Assembly: GCA_947504025.1 (NCBI GenBank)
Contig: CANNFX010000001.1
Span: 310,001 to 374,000 of the forward strand
DNA: 64,000 nt
From: an uncultured Sphingomonadaceae bacterium
GTDB taxonomy: Bacteria > Pseudomonadota > Alphaproteobacteria > Sphingomonadales > Sphingomonadaceae
Direction: 5' to 3'
Positions 33,641 through 42,890 of the stretch are shown piece after piece (the first letter of the stretch is position 1; each line of letters begins with the position of its first letter). The notes under the pieces are model-generated. The model had not been told where the DNA came from. It did no database searches and was given only the letters and a program-made list of their open reading frames with translations. A program made the translations under genes and the position numbers.

Positions 33641-36004
33641 TTAAGCGGTACGGGGAACGAGCTTAATCGCCTCATTTACAAACAGCTGTCGCGCTTCTGC
33701 TGCCGGCATCGGGCGGCCAAAATAGTAGCCCTGGATCTTGTTGCAGCCCAAACTGCGGATTAGCTCTGCCTCTTCAATGGTTTCCACACCCTCGGCAGTG
33801 GTGCTCATCTCCAGGCTCTGTGCCATCGCCACAACCGCTCGAATAATCGCCAGGCTTTCCGCAGCGCCGTTGCTCGCCCCCTGCACAAATGTCCGATCAA
33901 CTTTGATGGTCGAAAAGCGCAACTGGCGCAGATAACCGAGCGAAGAATAACCCGTGCCAAAATCGTCGAGCGCTATTGAGCACCCTAGCGCCATGATTTC
34001 TTCCAACACACGGCGCGTCATTTCGGCATCACGCAGGAAGATGCTCTCAGTCACCTCAATCTCTAGCCTGTTCGGCGGCAGGCCGGTGTCGGACAATGCC
34101 TTCACGACTGAACTGCTGAAACCTGGCTCAAGGAGTTGTTCGCCGGAAACATTTACCGCGATACGAATATGGCTCGGCCAGTTTTTCGCTTCGCGGCACG
34201 CCTCGCGCAGAACCCATTCACCGATTGAGACAATCAAGCGCGTGTCTTCGGCAATCGGAATGAATTTATCCGGCCCTACAAAACCGTGGTCCTTGCTGTG
34301 CCAACGAAGCAAAGCCTCGAAACTGACAACATCCTCGCCATTGGCGTTTACCACCGGCTGATAAGCGAGCTCAAGCTCTTCGCGTTCCAGCGCGTGGCGG
34401 AGTGAAAATTCGAGTTGGCGGCGCTCTTCAGCGGTTGCGTGCAATGCTGGCTCATATGGGAAATGTTCCCCGCCGCCTTCATCCTTCGAGCGATAAAGCG
34501 CTAGATCGGCATTGCGCATCAGTTCCTCGACGGTGGAACCGTCGCGCGGACCGATAGCAGAGCCGACACTGGCCCCAACGTAGAGCGTGTGATTATCAAC
34601 TTCATATGGCTGCGACAGGTGGTGGATTATCGATTTTGAAACTTTGGCCACCAAACCACTTTCTGATGCGTCACGGATCACCACGGCGAATTCATCCCCA
34701 CCTAGCCGTCCACAGAGATCGGCCTCAGGAATAGCCATACGCAGGCGCTTCGACACCTGTGCAAGCAAACGGTCACCGACCAGATGGCCCAGTGAGTCAT
34801 TGACCGCCTTGAACCGGTCGAGATCAATCATCAGAAAGGCGCAGCGCGTGCGCCACTGCGAAGCATATTTCATCGCATCGCCGAGCGATTCAGTCAGCAT
34901 AAGCCGGTTGGGTAGTCCAGTCAGCGTGTCGTAGCGCGCCAGATATGCAATCTTCTCGGAAGACTCACGCTGCTCGGTCACATCAGAACCAACACCGCGG
35001 AAGCCAACGAATTTACCCTTTTCATCCAGCATTTGCGTGCCCGAAAGCTCCCACCAACGCTGCGTGGCGCCGATCGTCACTTTCACCAGCAAGGCACTGA
35101 AATTTTCACGGCGCTTAAGACGCTCTGCCAGATCATGCAGGCTAGGCGGGAACTGGCCTGTTTCCCATGCATCACCGGAGATCAGCTGCAGGAAGGGCAG
35201 GCCTTCAATCTCTGCCGCGGACTTGCCAAGTGCGAAGGCAAAGCGTGGACTGACAGAACGTACACGGCGGGCCGGATCGACCTGCCACAGCCAATCGGCT
35301 TCGTTCTCCTCAAACTCACGCAGCAGAAGTGACACAACCTCGTTCTTTTCTACCATGCCTGCTTCAGCGATCCGTGCGGTCAAATAGGTGCGTGCATGCT
35401 CGACTGTACCAAGGATAACCAAGCTTACAAAAGCGAATACAACTGCCACCATTTCAAATGATTGGTCGACCCAGAACGTCGCCAGAGCCACCAAGCCGAC
35501 GAACAGAGAAAAGATAATTGTCCCGATGGGCGCGGCGGCAAGCACCAGTGCCGAACCTGCAATTAGCAAAGCAGCAATCGACCACATTGCGGCATGCTCA
35601 AAGGGGCCGGCGGATAGTGTGAACAGCGCCATCGGTACGCACCAAACAGCCGCCAGCAGCGAGGAAGCGACGCATTGCGCCAATATCTCAGATTGAGAAA
35701 CACCGCGGCGATCTGCATCGCGCAGGCTGACATCCGACCTATGATTATAGAAAAGGATGCCCATCAGCGCTGCCCCCCAACCAGCCAACGCAGCTGGGTG
35801 CACTGTCTTCATGAATACAGAAACCACCAGCGCTGCGGCAATCGAATGAATCAGCAAACGCATGAAACTGGCGCTGGCGAGCTGCGAATATTGCAGCCCG
35901 CGCAGGCGTGACCAGTCCCCCTCGTCAGGGTCACTAAATCCAAGCACCGCCATAATCGGCATCCGATTCGGCAGCACCGGTGCAATTGGTTCTTCGTCGC
36001 TCAC
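33641..36004 (-). CDS. Membrane GGDEF-EAL protein with PAS domain
   Basis: The 787-residue protein has six or so N-terminal membrane helices (about 45-205), a PAS domain (about 235-340), a GGDEF domain (about 350-505) and an EAL domain (about 520-770). GRLGGDEF is intact, but the inhibitory RxxD site is replaced by PEAD. The EAL side keeps EALLRW, NVSGEQL, EVTES, DDFGTGYSS and KVDRTF, so phosphodiesterase activity is expected; the protein may make or break c-di-GMP. It ends 11 bases from the convergent purQ. Confidence 0.92.
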   Translation of the reverse strand: MSDEEPIAPVLPNRMPIMAVLGFSDPDEGDWSRLRGLQYSQLASASFMRLLIHSIAAALVVSVFMKTVHPAALAGWGAALMGILFYNHRSDVSLRDADRRGVSQSEILAQCVASSLLAAVWCVPMALFTLSAGPFEHAAMWSIAALLIAGSALVLAAAPIGTIIFSLFVGLVALATFWVDQSFEMVAVVFAFVSLVILGTVEHARTYLTARIAEAGMVEKNEVVSLLLREFEENEADWLWQVDPARRVRSVSPRFAFALGKSAAEIEGLPFLQLISGDAWETGQFPPSLHDLAERLKRRENFSALLVKVTIGATQRWWELSGTQMLDEKGKFVGFRGVGSDVTEQRESSEKIAYLARYDTLTGLPNRLMLTESLGDAMKYASQWRTRCAFLMIDLDRFKAVNDSLGHLVGDRLLAQVSKRLRMAIPEADLCGRLGGDEFAVVIRDASESGLVAKVSKSIIHHLSQPYEVDNHTLYVGASVGSAIGPRDGSTVEELMRNADLALYRSKDEGGGEHFPYEPALHATAEERRQLEFSLRHALEREELELAYQPVVNANGEDVVSFEALLRWHSKDHGFVGPDKFIPIAEDTRLIVSIGEWVLREACREAKNWPSHIRIAVNVSGEQLLEPGFSSSVVKALSDTGLPPNRLEIEVTESIFLRDAEMTRRVLEEIMALGCSIALDDFGTGYSSLGYLRQLRFSTIKVDRTFVQGASNGAAESLAIIRAVVAMAQSLEMSTTAEGVETIEEAELIRSLGCNKIQGYYFGRPMPAAEARQLFVNEAIKLVPRTA

Positions 36005-36026
36005 ACAGCGCGACTAGGGTACAAAG

Positions 36027-36054
36027 GTTATAGCCTAGTAAAATTGCTGGTTAA
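36027..36054 (-). promoter_or_regulatory. Candidate promoter of the GGDEF-EAL gene
   Basis: On the minus strand, TTAACC (36054-36049) and TATAAC (36032-36027) are 16 bases apart and lie 23 bases upstream of the start at 36004. An ACTAGG/CCTAGT inverted repeat (36013-36039) surrounds the -10 and could be an operator. The region back to glmS (36005-36120) shows nothing else. Confidence 0.4.
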
Positions 36055-36120
36055 TTTCATATGTTGCCGAGATTTTTTGATCGAGCAATAAAACAGTCAA
36101 GGAGCGATTTGGCCTTCAAA

Positions 36121-37944
36121 TCATTCAACTGTAACGGATTTCGCCAAATTCCGCGGCTGATCCACGTCTGTGCCTTTGGCCACAGCCACGTGATAAGCGA
36201 GCAGTTGAACTGGAACAGCATAGACCAGCGGCGCTATTAATGGATGTACTAGGGGCATTTCTATTGTTGCCATGCAGCCCTCGCCCGCTTCTTCGAGCCC
36301 CGCAGCATCAGAGATCAGCACAATTTTACCACCTCGGGCGCGCACTTCCTGCATATTGGAAACGGTTTTCTCGAACAGCGGACCTGACGGCGCTAGAACA
36401 ATCACCGGCACATTCTCGTCGATCAGTGCAATTGGCCCGTGCTTCATTTCGCCCGAGGCATAGCCTTCAGCGTGAATATAGCTGATTTCTTTAAGTTTTA
36501 AGGCACCTTCCAGTGCGAGTGGATAGTCAGGACCACGCCCCAAATACAACACATCACGAGCGGGTGCGATGAGATGCGCCATAGCCGCGATATCATCATC
36601 GTGATCAAGTGCTGCATTGAGTGCGGCGGGTGTTTCGATCAAATGCCGAACAACTTCTGCTTCTTCTTCGCGGTCCATCCGGCCCCGGCGAACCGCCAGA
36701 TGCGCAGCTAGTGCTGCAAGCACTGCAAGCTGACAGGTAAATGCCTTCGTGGAAGCCACACCAATTTCAGGTCCAGCATGGGTCGGGAGCAACAAATCAG
36801 CTTCTCGGGCCATCGAACTGGTTGGAACATTGACAACAACCGCAATGGTTTGTCCGTTTTCCTTGCAGTGGCGCAGCGCCGCCAGCGTATCCGCTGTTTC
36901 GCCGCTTTGTGAGACAAACAGCGCGAGGCCGCCCGGCTCCAGTACCGGATCGCGGTAACGAAACTCACTCGCCACGTCGATGTCGACAGGCAGGCGGGCG
37001 AATTGCTCAAACCAATATTTCGCAACCAAACCAGCATAATAACTTGTTCCGCAGGCCACGATGGTGATCCGCTTAATCTCCGAAAGATCGAAATCCATCT
37101 GCGGCAAGGCAACGCTTCGGTCGCTCTGGCGGACATAGGAATTGAGGGTCTGAGCAACCACGGTCGGCTGTTCGAATATCTCCTTCTGCATGAAGTGGCG
37201 GTAAGGCCCCTTCTCCACAACAGCAGCGGAAGCACCGGAGGCGACAATATCGCGCTCCACAAGCTCATTGTCAAAATTGAAGATCTCCACGCCGTCGGCG
37301 CGAACGACGACCCAATCACCTTCTTCGAGATAGGTAATTTTTTGGGTTAACGGCGCAAGCGCCAAAGCGTCTGATCCGAGGAAGGTTTCACCCCCGCCAT
37401 AACCCACCACCAAGGGCGAACCCAGCCGCGCGCCAATAATCATGTCGGGATCGCTCTTGAACGCTATGGCCAGAGCGAATGCACCTCGCAATTGCGGAAG
37501 AACTTCCTTCACTGCTTCTTGAGGAGAAGCGCCGCCTTCGACCTGTTCTGAGATCAGATGCGCGACGACTTCACTGTCCGTTTCGCTCTCAAAAGTGCGT
37601 CCGCGCGATTGCAGGCCTTCGCGCAAGCTCTTGAAGTTCTCGATGATGCCATTGTGAACCAGCGCAAGGTGCTCGGTCGCATGAGGGTGCGCGTTATTGG
37701 CGGTTGGCGCACCATGCGTGGCCCAGCGTGTATGAGCAATGCCAACATCGCCGGATGCCGGATTACCCGACAGTTCGGTCACTAGGTTTGCTAGCTTACC
37801 TTCGGCGCGCCGGCGGATCAGATTGCCGGAGTCCATCGTGCAGACGCCCGCGCTGTCATAACCGCGATACTCCATGCGCCGCAGTCCATCTACAAGCCGG
37901 TCCGCAACCGCCTCCTTGCCAACAATTCCGATAATTCCGCACAT
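36121..37944 (-). CDS. glmS: Glucosamine-6-phosphate synthase
   Basis: GlmS makes glucosamine-6-phosphate from fructose-6-phosphate and glutamine, feeding peptidoglycan and LPS. The N-terminal Cys glutaminase is intact (MCGIIGIVG, processed to Cys1), with RWATHGAP and HNGIIEN; two SIS isomerase domains follow (ACGTSYYAG, SQSGETADT, STKAFTCQL) and the tail ends DQPRNLAKSVTVE as in the family. At 607 residues it is complete. It lies 17 bases after a VapBC-type module. Confidence 0.97.
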   Translation of the reverse strand: MCGIIGIVGKEAVADRLVDGLRRMEYRGYDSAGVCTMDSGNLIRRRAEGKLANLVTELSGNPASGDVGIAHTRWATHGAPTANNAHPHATEHLALVHNGIIENFKSLREGLQSRGRTFESETDSEVVAHLISEQVEGGASPQEAVKEVLPQLRGAFALAIAFKSDPDMIIGARLGSPLVVGYGGGETFLGSDALALAPLTQKITYLEEGDWVVVRADGVEIFNFDNELVERDIVASGASAAVVEKGPYRHFMQKEIFEQPTVVAQTLNSYVRQSDRSVALPQMDFDLSEIKRITIVACGTSYYAGLVAKYWFEQFARLPVDIDVASEFRYRDPVLEPGGLALFVSQSGETADTLAALRHCKENGQTIAVVVNVPTSSMAREADLLLPTHAGPEIGVASTKAFTCQLAVLAALAAHLAVRRGRMDREEEAEVVRHLIETPAALNAALDHDDDIAAMAHLIAPARDVLYLGRGPDYPLALEGALKLKEISYIHAEGYASGEMKHGPIALIDENVPVIVLAPSGPLFEKTVSNMQEVRARGGKIVLISDAAGLEEAGEGCMATIEMPLVHPLIAPLVYAVPVQLLAYHVAVAKGTDVDQPRNLAKSVTVE

Positions 37945-37961
37945 AAGTCAGTACCTTGGTG

Positions 37962-38327
37962 TTAGATTGTATAGGGAATGCGAATCCCGGGCATCTCTGC
38001 CGGGAAAGCTTTAGTGTTTCGTGTAACCAGAATGCGTCCAGTGATCTGCGCCGTTGCCAGCGTGATCGCATCGGATAACGCCAGATTGGCACGCTGTTCG
38101 CGCAAGGAGGCCCCGCGCCGCGCAATATCTTCGGTCAGTTCGACCACTTTGAAGTGATCGAGAAATTCAGAAACCCGCTCCGCATCACCCTTCGCGCCGG
38201 CCATGATTTCAGTCCAGCCGAGCCGGGTAATCCAGCGCTCAGGGGTCCGCACGATTTCCGTCCGGGCAGTCGAAAGACCAACCAGAGCATCGACCAATAT
38301 CGCGCTATCAAACAGTGACGGGGTCAA
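37962..38327 (-). CDS. vapC: VapC-like PIN-domain toxin
   Basis: A 121-residue PIN domain ribonuclease. The acidic residues of the PIN site can be seen: Asp7 (SLFDSAIL), Glu in LGWTEIMAG, and Asp in ALSDAITLATAQ, with a final RILVTRNTKAF strand. It starts with TTG overlapping the stop of the upstream antitoxin gene (TTGA), the usual type II toxin-antitoxin arrangement. VapC toxins cut tRNA or rRNA; the target is unknown. The module sits between glmU and glmS. Confidence 0.85.
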   Translation of the reverse strand: MTPSLFDSAILVDALVGLSTARTEIVRTPERWITRLGWTEIMAGAKGDAERVSEFLDHFKVVELTEDIARRGASLREQRANLALSDAITLATAQITGRILVTRNTKAFPAEMPGIRIPYTI

Positions 38328-38551
38328 CCCTCGTCACCCATTCTGATTCGGCGTTGAAAGCTACCGCCATCCCCGACATCGGACCGGTCACGCCACATGC
38401 CGAAGAAATTGTCGACTGCCTTACGCGAGGTTCCGCTGCGCATCTGGGCAACAGCATCGCGGACCAGAGCAGTGCGCGAAACACCGCGCTCATCTGCCTG
38501 GCGATCGAGCCATTTGATATCGTCATCGGGAATTTCGACCAGTGTTCGCAT
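38324..38551 (-). CDS. Ribbon-helix-helix antitoxin of the VapBC module
   Basis: The 75-residue protein begins with a ribbon-helix-helix DNA-binding fold (RTLVEIPDDDIKWLDRQADE, SRTALVRDAV) and ends in a flexible toxin-binding tail. It should neutralise the PIN toxin and repress the operon. Its start lies just downstream of two TGATATCA sites, and its stop overlaps the toxin start by four bases. Confidence 0.85.
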   Translation of the reverse strand: MRTLVEIPDDDIKWLDRQADERGVSRTALVRDAVAQMRSGTSRKAVDNFFGMWRDRSDVGDGGSFQRRIRMGDEG

Positions 38552-38559
38552 AGTCGTAA

Positions 38560-38580
38560 TGATATCACCCTATGATATCA
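38560..38580. promoter_or_regulatory. Paired TGATATCA operator of the VapBC module
   Basis: Two copies of the 8-bp palindrome TGATATCA (38560-38567 and 38573-38580) are 13 bases apart centre to centre, 9 to 29 bases upstream of the antitoxin ATG. The tandem spacing on one DNA face suits cooperative binding of ribbon-helix-helix dimers, so this is the likely autoregulatory site. Confidence 0.65.
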
Positions 38581-38582
38581 TG

Positions 38583-39191
38583 TCAATCGGGAATGAAAAA
38601 TGCCTCGTCATCGCTTAGCGCAACCGACTCGAGCTTCCCGATATCCAGATCGGCATCAGCGGGCTTTGCGCATTTGATTTCAGCCTGCAGTTCGCCGCCT
38701 CTTTCCACCATCACTCCGGCAGAAAACTCAGGCTCATTACCCTGACCGTCAAAGCGGGTGCGGACGATACGGCTAAATACGACGTATCCTGTTGTGTCAT
38801 TGGCGAAACGCGCCTGCGCTTCGCCGCCGCCTGAATAGGCAGCTCGTGAAATCACAGGCTTACTGCCACCCGGTCCAGCTGAGAGCGCCATTTCAGCCGG
38901 AACAGCCGGCTTGCCAAACCGGTATTCCGCAATTGCGGGCTCGCCGGTCAAGCAGATCGACAACTGCTTCCCGCCTTCGACTCTGCATGAAAATGCGGTT
39001 GCAGCGGCGCTGGCACACTCCGGCGTGGTAACCCTCGCTTCCGCCACAACCGATGCGGGCTCAACTTCAACTTTTGGGGATTCAACGGCTGTAGGAGTTT
39101 GCTCGGCAACCTCAGTTGAATCCTCGACCGCTGAACATGCCATCAGAGTGATAGGCAAGGCGGCGACACAGGCTATCTTATAGATGATCAC
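38583..39191 (-). CDS. Uncharacterised lipoprotein downstream of glmU
   Basis: The 202-residue product has a lipobox LMAC after a short hydrophobic stretch, then a Glu/Val/Pro/Thr-rich linker (about 22-55) and a globular beta-rich domain with four cysteines (ECAS, SCRV, SICLTG, IKCAKP), probably two disulfides. Translation starts at GTG overlapping the glmU stop (GTGA), so it is co-translated with glmU. I do not recognise a family; a periplasmic or outer-membrane role is inferred from the signal alone. Confidence 0.7.
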   Translation of the reverse strand: MIIYKIACVAALPITLMACSAVEDSTEVAEQTPTAVESPKVEVEPASVVAEARVTTPECASAAATAFSCRVEGGKQLSICLTGEPAIAEYRFGKPAVPAEMALSAGPGGSKPVISRAAYSGGGEAQARFANDTTGYVVFSRIVRTRFDGQGNEPEFSAGVMVERGGELQAEIKCAKPADADLDIGKLESVALSDDEAFFIPD

Positions 39192-40552
39192 TTCTTAGCA
39201 GCATCTTTTTTCTTACGCATTGCGTCGTGAAAACGATCCGCCCAGCCCGGTTTCACCAGCTGCTCACCGCGTACCATTCGCAGTTCACCATCGGCGACGT
39301 CGCGGCTGACCGCACTGCCCGCCGCGACAATCGCATCAGCGCCGATATTGATCGGAGCGATCAGTGCGCTGTTGCTGCCTATGAAAGCGCGCTCGCCAAT
39401 CGTGGTCTTGTGTTTGAAGTATCCATCGTAATTGCAGGTAATCGTTCCCGCGCCGATGTTTGCGCCCGCACCGACTTCTGCATCGCCGAGATAGGTTAGG
39501 TGATTGGCCTTGGCCCCTTCGCCCAGCGTAGCTTTCTTCATCTCGACAAAATTGCCGATTTTTGCACCCTTCTTCAGCACTGCACCGGGACGCAGGCGGG
39601 CATATGGACCAACTTCGGTATTCTCACCCAATGTCGCACCCTCCAGGTGGCTGAATGCTTTGATCGTTGCGTGATCGGCAACTGTTACGCCGGGGCCAAA
39701 GACCACGTTAGGTTCAACCACAACATCACGACCAAGCTTGGTGTCCCAACTGAAGAACACAGTCTCAGGCGCCTTCAGCGTCGCGCCATCCGCCATCACT
39801 TCTTCGCGGCGATATTCCTGCCAAACCTTCTCAGCTTCGGCGAGTTCAGCGCGGCTGTTGATACCTGCGACTTCATTGGGATCATCAGTTTTCACCGATG
39901 CGCACATTCGCCCTTCGGCATTTGCGACGTTGACTATATCAACGAGGTAATATTCGCCCTGGCTGTTATCGTTGCCGACGCGGTTCAATAGACCAAACAA
40001 ATCCTTGGCGCGCACGGCCATCAGGCCTGAATTGCACAGGCGGCATTCGCGTTCTTCATCGGTGGCGTCTTTATGTTCGACCATTTTTGTGATGCGATCG
40101 CCATCGGTCAGCACGCGGCCATATTGCAGCGTATCGTCAGGCTCAAAGCCGAGTACGACCACGGCCGGATCGCCCTCACCATGCAGCCGGTCGAGCATTG
40201 CCTGCATTGTTTGCGGCCGCACAAATGGCACATCGCCGTAAAGGATCAGCACATCACCGTCGAAGTCCCCCAAAGCATCTTCAGCCTGTTGCACCGCATG
40301 GCCTGTGCCAAGCTGTGGTTCCTGCAAGGCCAGTTCAGCGCGGCCATCCAATGCCGCCTCAAGCTGATCACGCCCGCTGCCCACAATCACGACCTGCCGC
40401 GCAGGTTCGAGCGCATCGACACTGGCCAATAGGTGGTCAAGCATGGCGCGGCCCGCGACAGGATGGAGCACCTTATGCAGGTCGCTCTTCATACGGGTGC
40501 CCTTGCCAGCAGCGAGGATGATAGAGGCGATGGCAGTTTTCTTAGTTGTCAT
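39188..40552 (-). CDS. glmU: Bifunctional GlcNAc-1-P uridyltransferase/GlcN-1-P acetyltransferase
   Basis: GlmU makes UDP-GlcNAc in two steps. The nucleotidyltransferase domain opens with IILAAGKGTRMKSDLHKVLH and the C-terminal left-handed beta-helix has hexapeptide repeats (GATLGENTEVGPYARLRPG region) and the acetyltransferase motif HLTYLGDAEVG. At 454 residues it is complete. I start at the ATG at 40552 because the family sequence begins there; the frame stays open upstream to 40675 across the divergent gph start. Confidence 0.97.
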   Translation of the reverse strand: MTTKKTAIASIILAAGKGTRMKSDLHKVLHPVAGRAMLDHLLASVDALEPARQVVIVGSGRDQLEAALDGRAELALQEPQLGTGHAVQQAEDALGDFDGDVLILYGDVPFVRPQTMQAMLDRLHGEGDPAVVVLGFEPDDTLQYGRVLTDGDRITKMVEHKDATDEERECRLCNSGLMAVRAKDLFGLLNRVGNDNSQGEYYLVDIVNVANAEGRMCASVKTDDPNEVAGINSRAELAEAEKVWQEYRREEVMADGATLKAPETVFFSWDTKLGRDVVVEPNVVFGPGVTVADHATIKAFSHLEGATLGENTEVGPYARLRPGAVLKKGAKIGNFVEMKKATLGEGAKANHLTYLGDAEVGAGANIGAGTITCNYDGYFKHKTTIGERAFIGSNSALIAPINIGADAIVAAGSAVSRDVADGELRMVRGEQLVKPGWADRFHDAMRKKKDAAKK

Positions 40553-40608
40553 AATATGAGCCTCTGCCACCAATTTGTTGCAAGTTCCAGAACCGCGAGG
40601 CACGGCAA

Positions 40609-41283
40609 GTGAATATGACATCATTTCCATTCGATATCGTCGGTTTCGACCTCGACGGCACGCTGCTCGACACACATCAGGATCTTGGTGCAGCGGTCAA
40701 TCATGCGCTCGGCATTGCAGGCCGCCCCGAAGTGCCAATCGGTCAGATCGAAGGTCTAATCGGTGGCGGGGCCAAGATCATGTTGAAGAAAGCGCTGGAG
40801 GACACCGGCGAGATCGAAGAGGATGAATTTCGCCCACTGTATAAGGCGCTACTCACCTATTACGCGGAAAATAACGCTGTCCATTCGCGGCCATACCCCG
40901 GCGCAGTCGAAGCGCTGGACGCTCTCGCCGAACGCGGTGTAAAAATGGCTGTAGTGACAAACAAGTTCGAGAGCTTCGCCACCAGCATCCTCGGACAGCT
41001 CGGCCTAGCGGATCGGTTTGAAACCATCATCGGCGGCGATACGATGGGTAAAGGCCGTGCCAAGCCCCAGCCCGATCCTATCATCGAGATGATGGAACGT
41101 CTTGGTGGCGGGCGGACCGTATTTATCGGCGACAGCTCCTATGATATTACCGCCGCGACTGCCGCCGGAGTGCAATCGGTCGCTGCGGCATATGGTTATT
41201 GTGACAAGCCGCCGCACGAATTGGGCGCCGACGCCGTGATCACCGGCTTCGACGCCCTTATCGAGACGTTGGAAGGGCTCTAA
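40609..41283 (+). CDS. gph: Phosphoglycolate phosphatase
   Basis: A HAD-family phosphatase of 224 residues that removes phosphate from 2-phosphoglycolate. Motif I is FDLDGTLLDT, motif II VTNKF, and motif IV FIGDSSYDITAATAAG. A cap domain of C1 type lies between. The start may be GTG at 40609 or ATG at 40615; neither changes the fold. It is divergent from glmU and converges with the porin gene. Confidence 0.9.
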   Translation: MNMTSFPFDIVGFDLDGTLLDTHQDLGAAVNHALGIAGRPEVPIGQIEGLIGGGAKIMLKKALEDTGEIEEDEFRPLYKALLTYYAENNAVHSRPYPGAVEALDALAERGVKMAVVTNKFESFATSILGQLGLADRFETIIGGDTMGKGRAKPQPDPIIEMMERLGGGRTVFIGDSSYDITAATAAGVQSVAAAYGYCDKPPHELGADAVITGFDALIETLEGL

Positions 41284-41292
41284 GCGACCGGC

Positions 41293-42663
41293 TTAAAAAT
41301 CGAAACCAGCGCGGACCGCAAAGGCGTTTACGTTGTAGTCAGTGTCTAGGCCGGCAGCGATATCCGCCATGTCATATTCGTTGCGCGTATAGTTTACAGT
41401 TAAGCGGGTATTGGCAGTCGGTGACCATACTAGGGACGCGGCATAAGCATTTTGCATACCACCCACTACGCCGGCATCGACCAAATCGAGATAATCATAA
41501 CGCACGTTCAACTGAACCGCGCCAATGCCGCCGCTGCCCACTGGATTGACGGGCTTGTTACGATCGAACTTATTGCCCTTATAACCGCGCGTGTCGCCTT
41601 TGGTTAAGTAAACGCCTGCTTCCACTGCACCGCCAAAGAATGTGGGGTCCGCCATGCCGGGGCGGTTAACCGTTTGCCAGTAACCTTCTGCCTGTGCGTG
41701 GAAAGGCCCGGTGATCACAGCACCTTCAACACCGAAGCCCGTTTCACTACTGGCACCGATGCTGCCTGTATTAATGAAGCGCGTATCGGTGAAGTGGACC
41801 GAGGGGCGCTGACGGTAACGCACCGACGAAGCATCGTCATTAAGGTCTCGGTAGTGTGCCGAAGCACCAATGTGTAGCTGCGTATTGCCAACCTTGGGAG
41901 CGAAAACAAGGCGGCCATCGAGGCTATAGCTATTGTTTTCGTCGCTCGAGAGATCACCGATATTGTCGGTGAAGATGCCAGCCTGAATCGTCGCAGCGCC
42001 GGTCTTGAACTGGCCGCTCACACCGACCCGTCGCTTGAACCCGAAGGCATCGGTGAATGCGGCACGCTCCATGAAACTGATGAAGCGGCTGGAAGTCAGT
42101 TCCTCAAGCCCCTGAAAGTTGTTGTGCTGACCTACTGTGAGCGTCGCTCCGCCATCTTTGTACGTTAGGATAGCGTCAGTAAGTTCAGGATCATTATCCG
42201 CAAATTCCACTTCGGTTTTATACCCGAAACCGGCACCAAGGTCGCCTTTCACACCAATTCGTGCGCGACGAACTTCATTGGCGAAACCGAGCCCGTTATC
42301 CACGATGCTATCGGGTGTGCTTACGGTCCCGGCATCAACCATCAGACGGCCGAACGGCTTGAAGCTCCACCCGCTACTCTTTTCAAGCTCAGCGACTTTG
42401 ACTTCGCCCTTTGCTTGGCTGGCGGCTGCCGATTGCGTCGCATTGGTTGCCGCCAAAGTGGCTTGTTCAGCCTTTACATCGGTAGCATCCAACTCACTTT
42501 CGAGCGTGTCGATCTTGGCCGCCATTGCTGCCATTTGTTGGCGCATTGCTGCCATTTCAGCACGCAGAGCCTCTGCATCGGACGCCGTTTGTCCATGTGC
42601 TGGTGCCGCCCAACCGAGGGTTACTGCTGCGGCAAAAGCGGAAATTCGAAGAGCATTATTCAT
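41293..42663 (-). CDS. OprO/OprP-like phosphate-selective porin
   Basis: The 456-residue outer-membrane protein has a signal peptide (cleavage near PAHGQ), a coiled-coil stretch at about 25-90 (LRAEMAAMRQQMAAMAAK), and a 16-strand-type barrel ending in Phe (VRAGFDF). The FKPFGRLMVDAG block marks the OprO/P family. I start at 42663 (MNNALRISAF) since it gives the signal peptide. A Pho box 61 bases upstream supports induction by phosphate starvation, and hence phosphate or polyphosphate as cargo. Confidence 0.87.
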   Translation of the reverse strand: MNNALRISAFAAAVTLGWAAPAHGQTASDAEALRAEMAAMRQQMAAMAAKIDTLESELDATDVKAEQATLAATNATQSAAASQAKGEVKVAELEKSSGWSFKPFGRLMVDAGTVSTPDSIVDNGLGFANEVRRARIGVKGDLGAGFGYKTEVEFADNDPELTDAILTYKDGGATLTVGQHNNFQGLEELTSSRFISFMERAAFTDAFGFKRRVGVSGQFKTGAATIQAGIFTDNIGDLSSDENNSYSLDGRLVFAPKVGNTQLHIGASAHYRDLNDDASSVRYRQRPSVHFTDTRFINTGSIGASSETGFGVEGAVITGPFHAQAEGYWQTVNRPGMADPTFFGGAVEAGVYLTKGDTRGYKGNKFDRNKPVNPVGSGGIGAVQLNVRYDYLDLVDAGVVGGMQNAYAASLVWSPTANTRLTVNYTRNEYDMADIAAGLDTDYNVNAFAVRAGFDF

Positions 42664-42723
42664 GAGATGACCTGATCCGATTCGGTTTGTGTTTTGATCT
42701 GGGAACGCCACTATGGCTGTAAA

Positions 42724-42741
42724 ATGACAGCTATGTGACAT
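42724..42741 (-). promoter_or_regulatory. Pho box upstream of the porin
   Basis: Reading the minus strand, ATGTCAC-ATAG-CTGTCAT matches the PhoB site pattern of two 7-base CTGTCAT-like repeats with a four-base spacer. TGTCA is exact in both repeats. A third weaker repeat CAGCCAT follows with the same spacing, and a -10-like CATAGT (42710-42715) is at a suitable distance. Confidence 0.72.
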
Positions 42742-42890
42742 GCCTAACCGCAAGTGTCGCTACGGCATGCAAGGCTCGGCGCCGCGCAGTTGAAAGCCTT
42801 CTTCAAACCTGTCATTTGCTCCTACAACTTGTGCAAACAACCGGCCCATTCCGCGACCTCGCACGGGCGTCACCATACGGAGAATTCATC

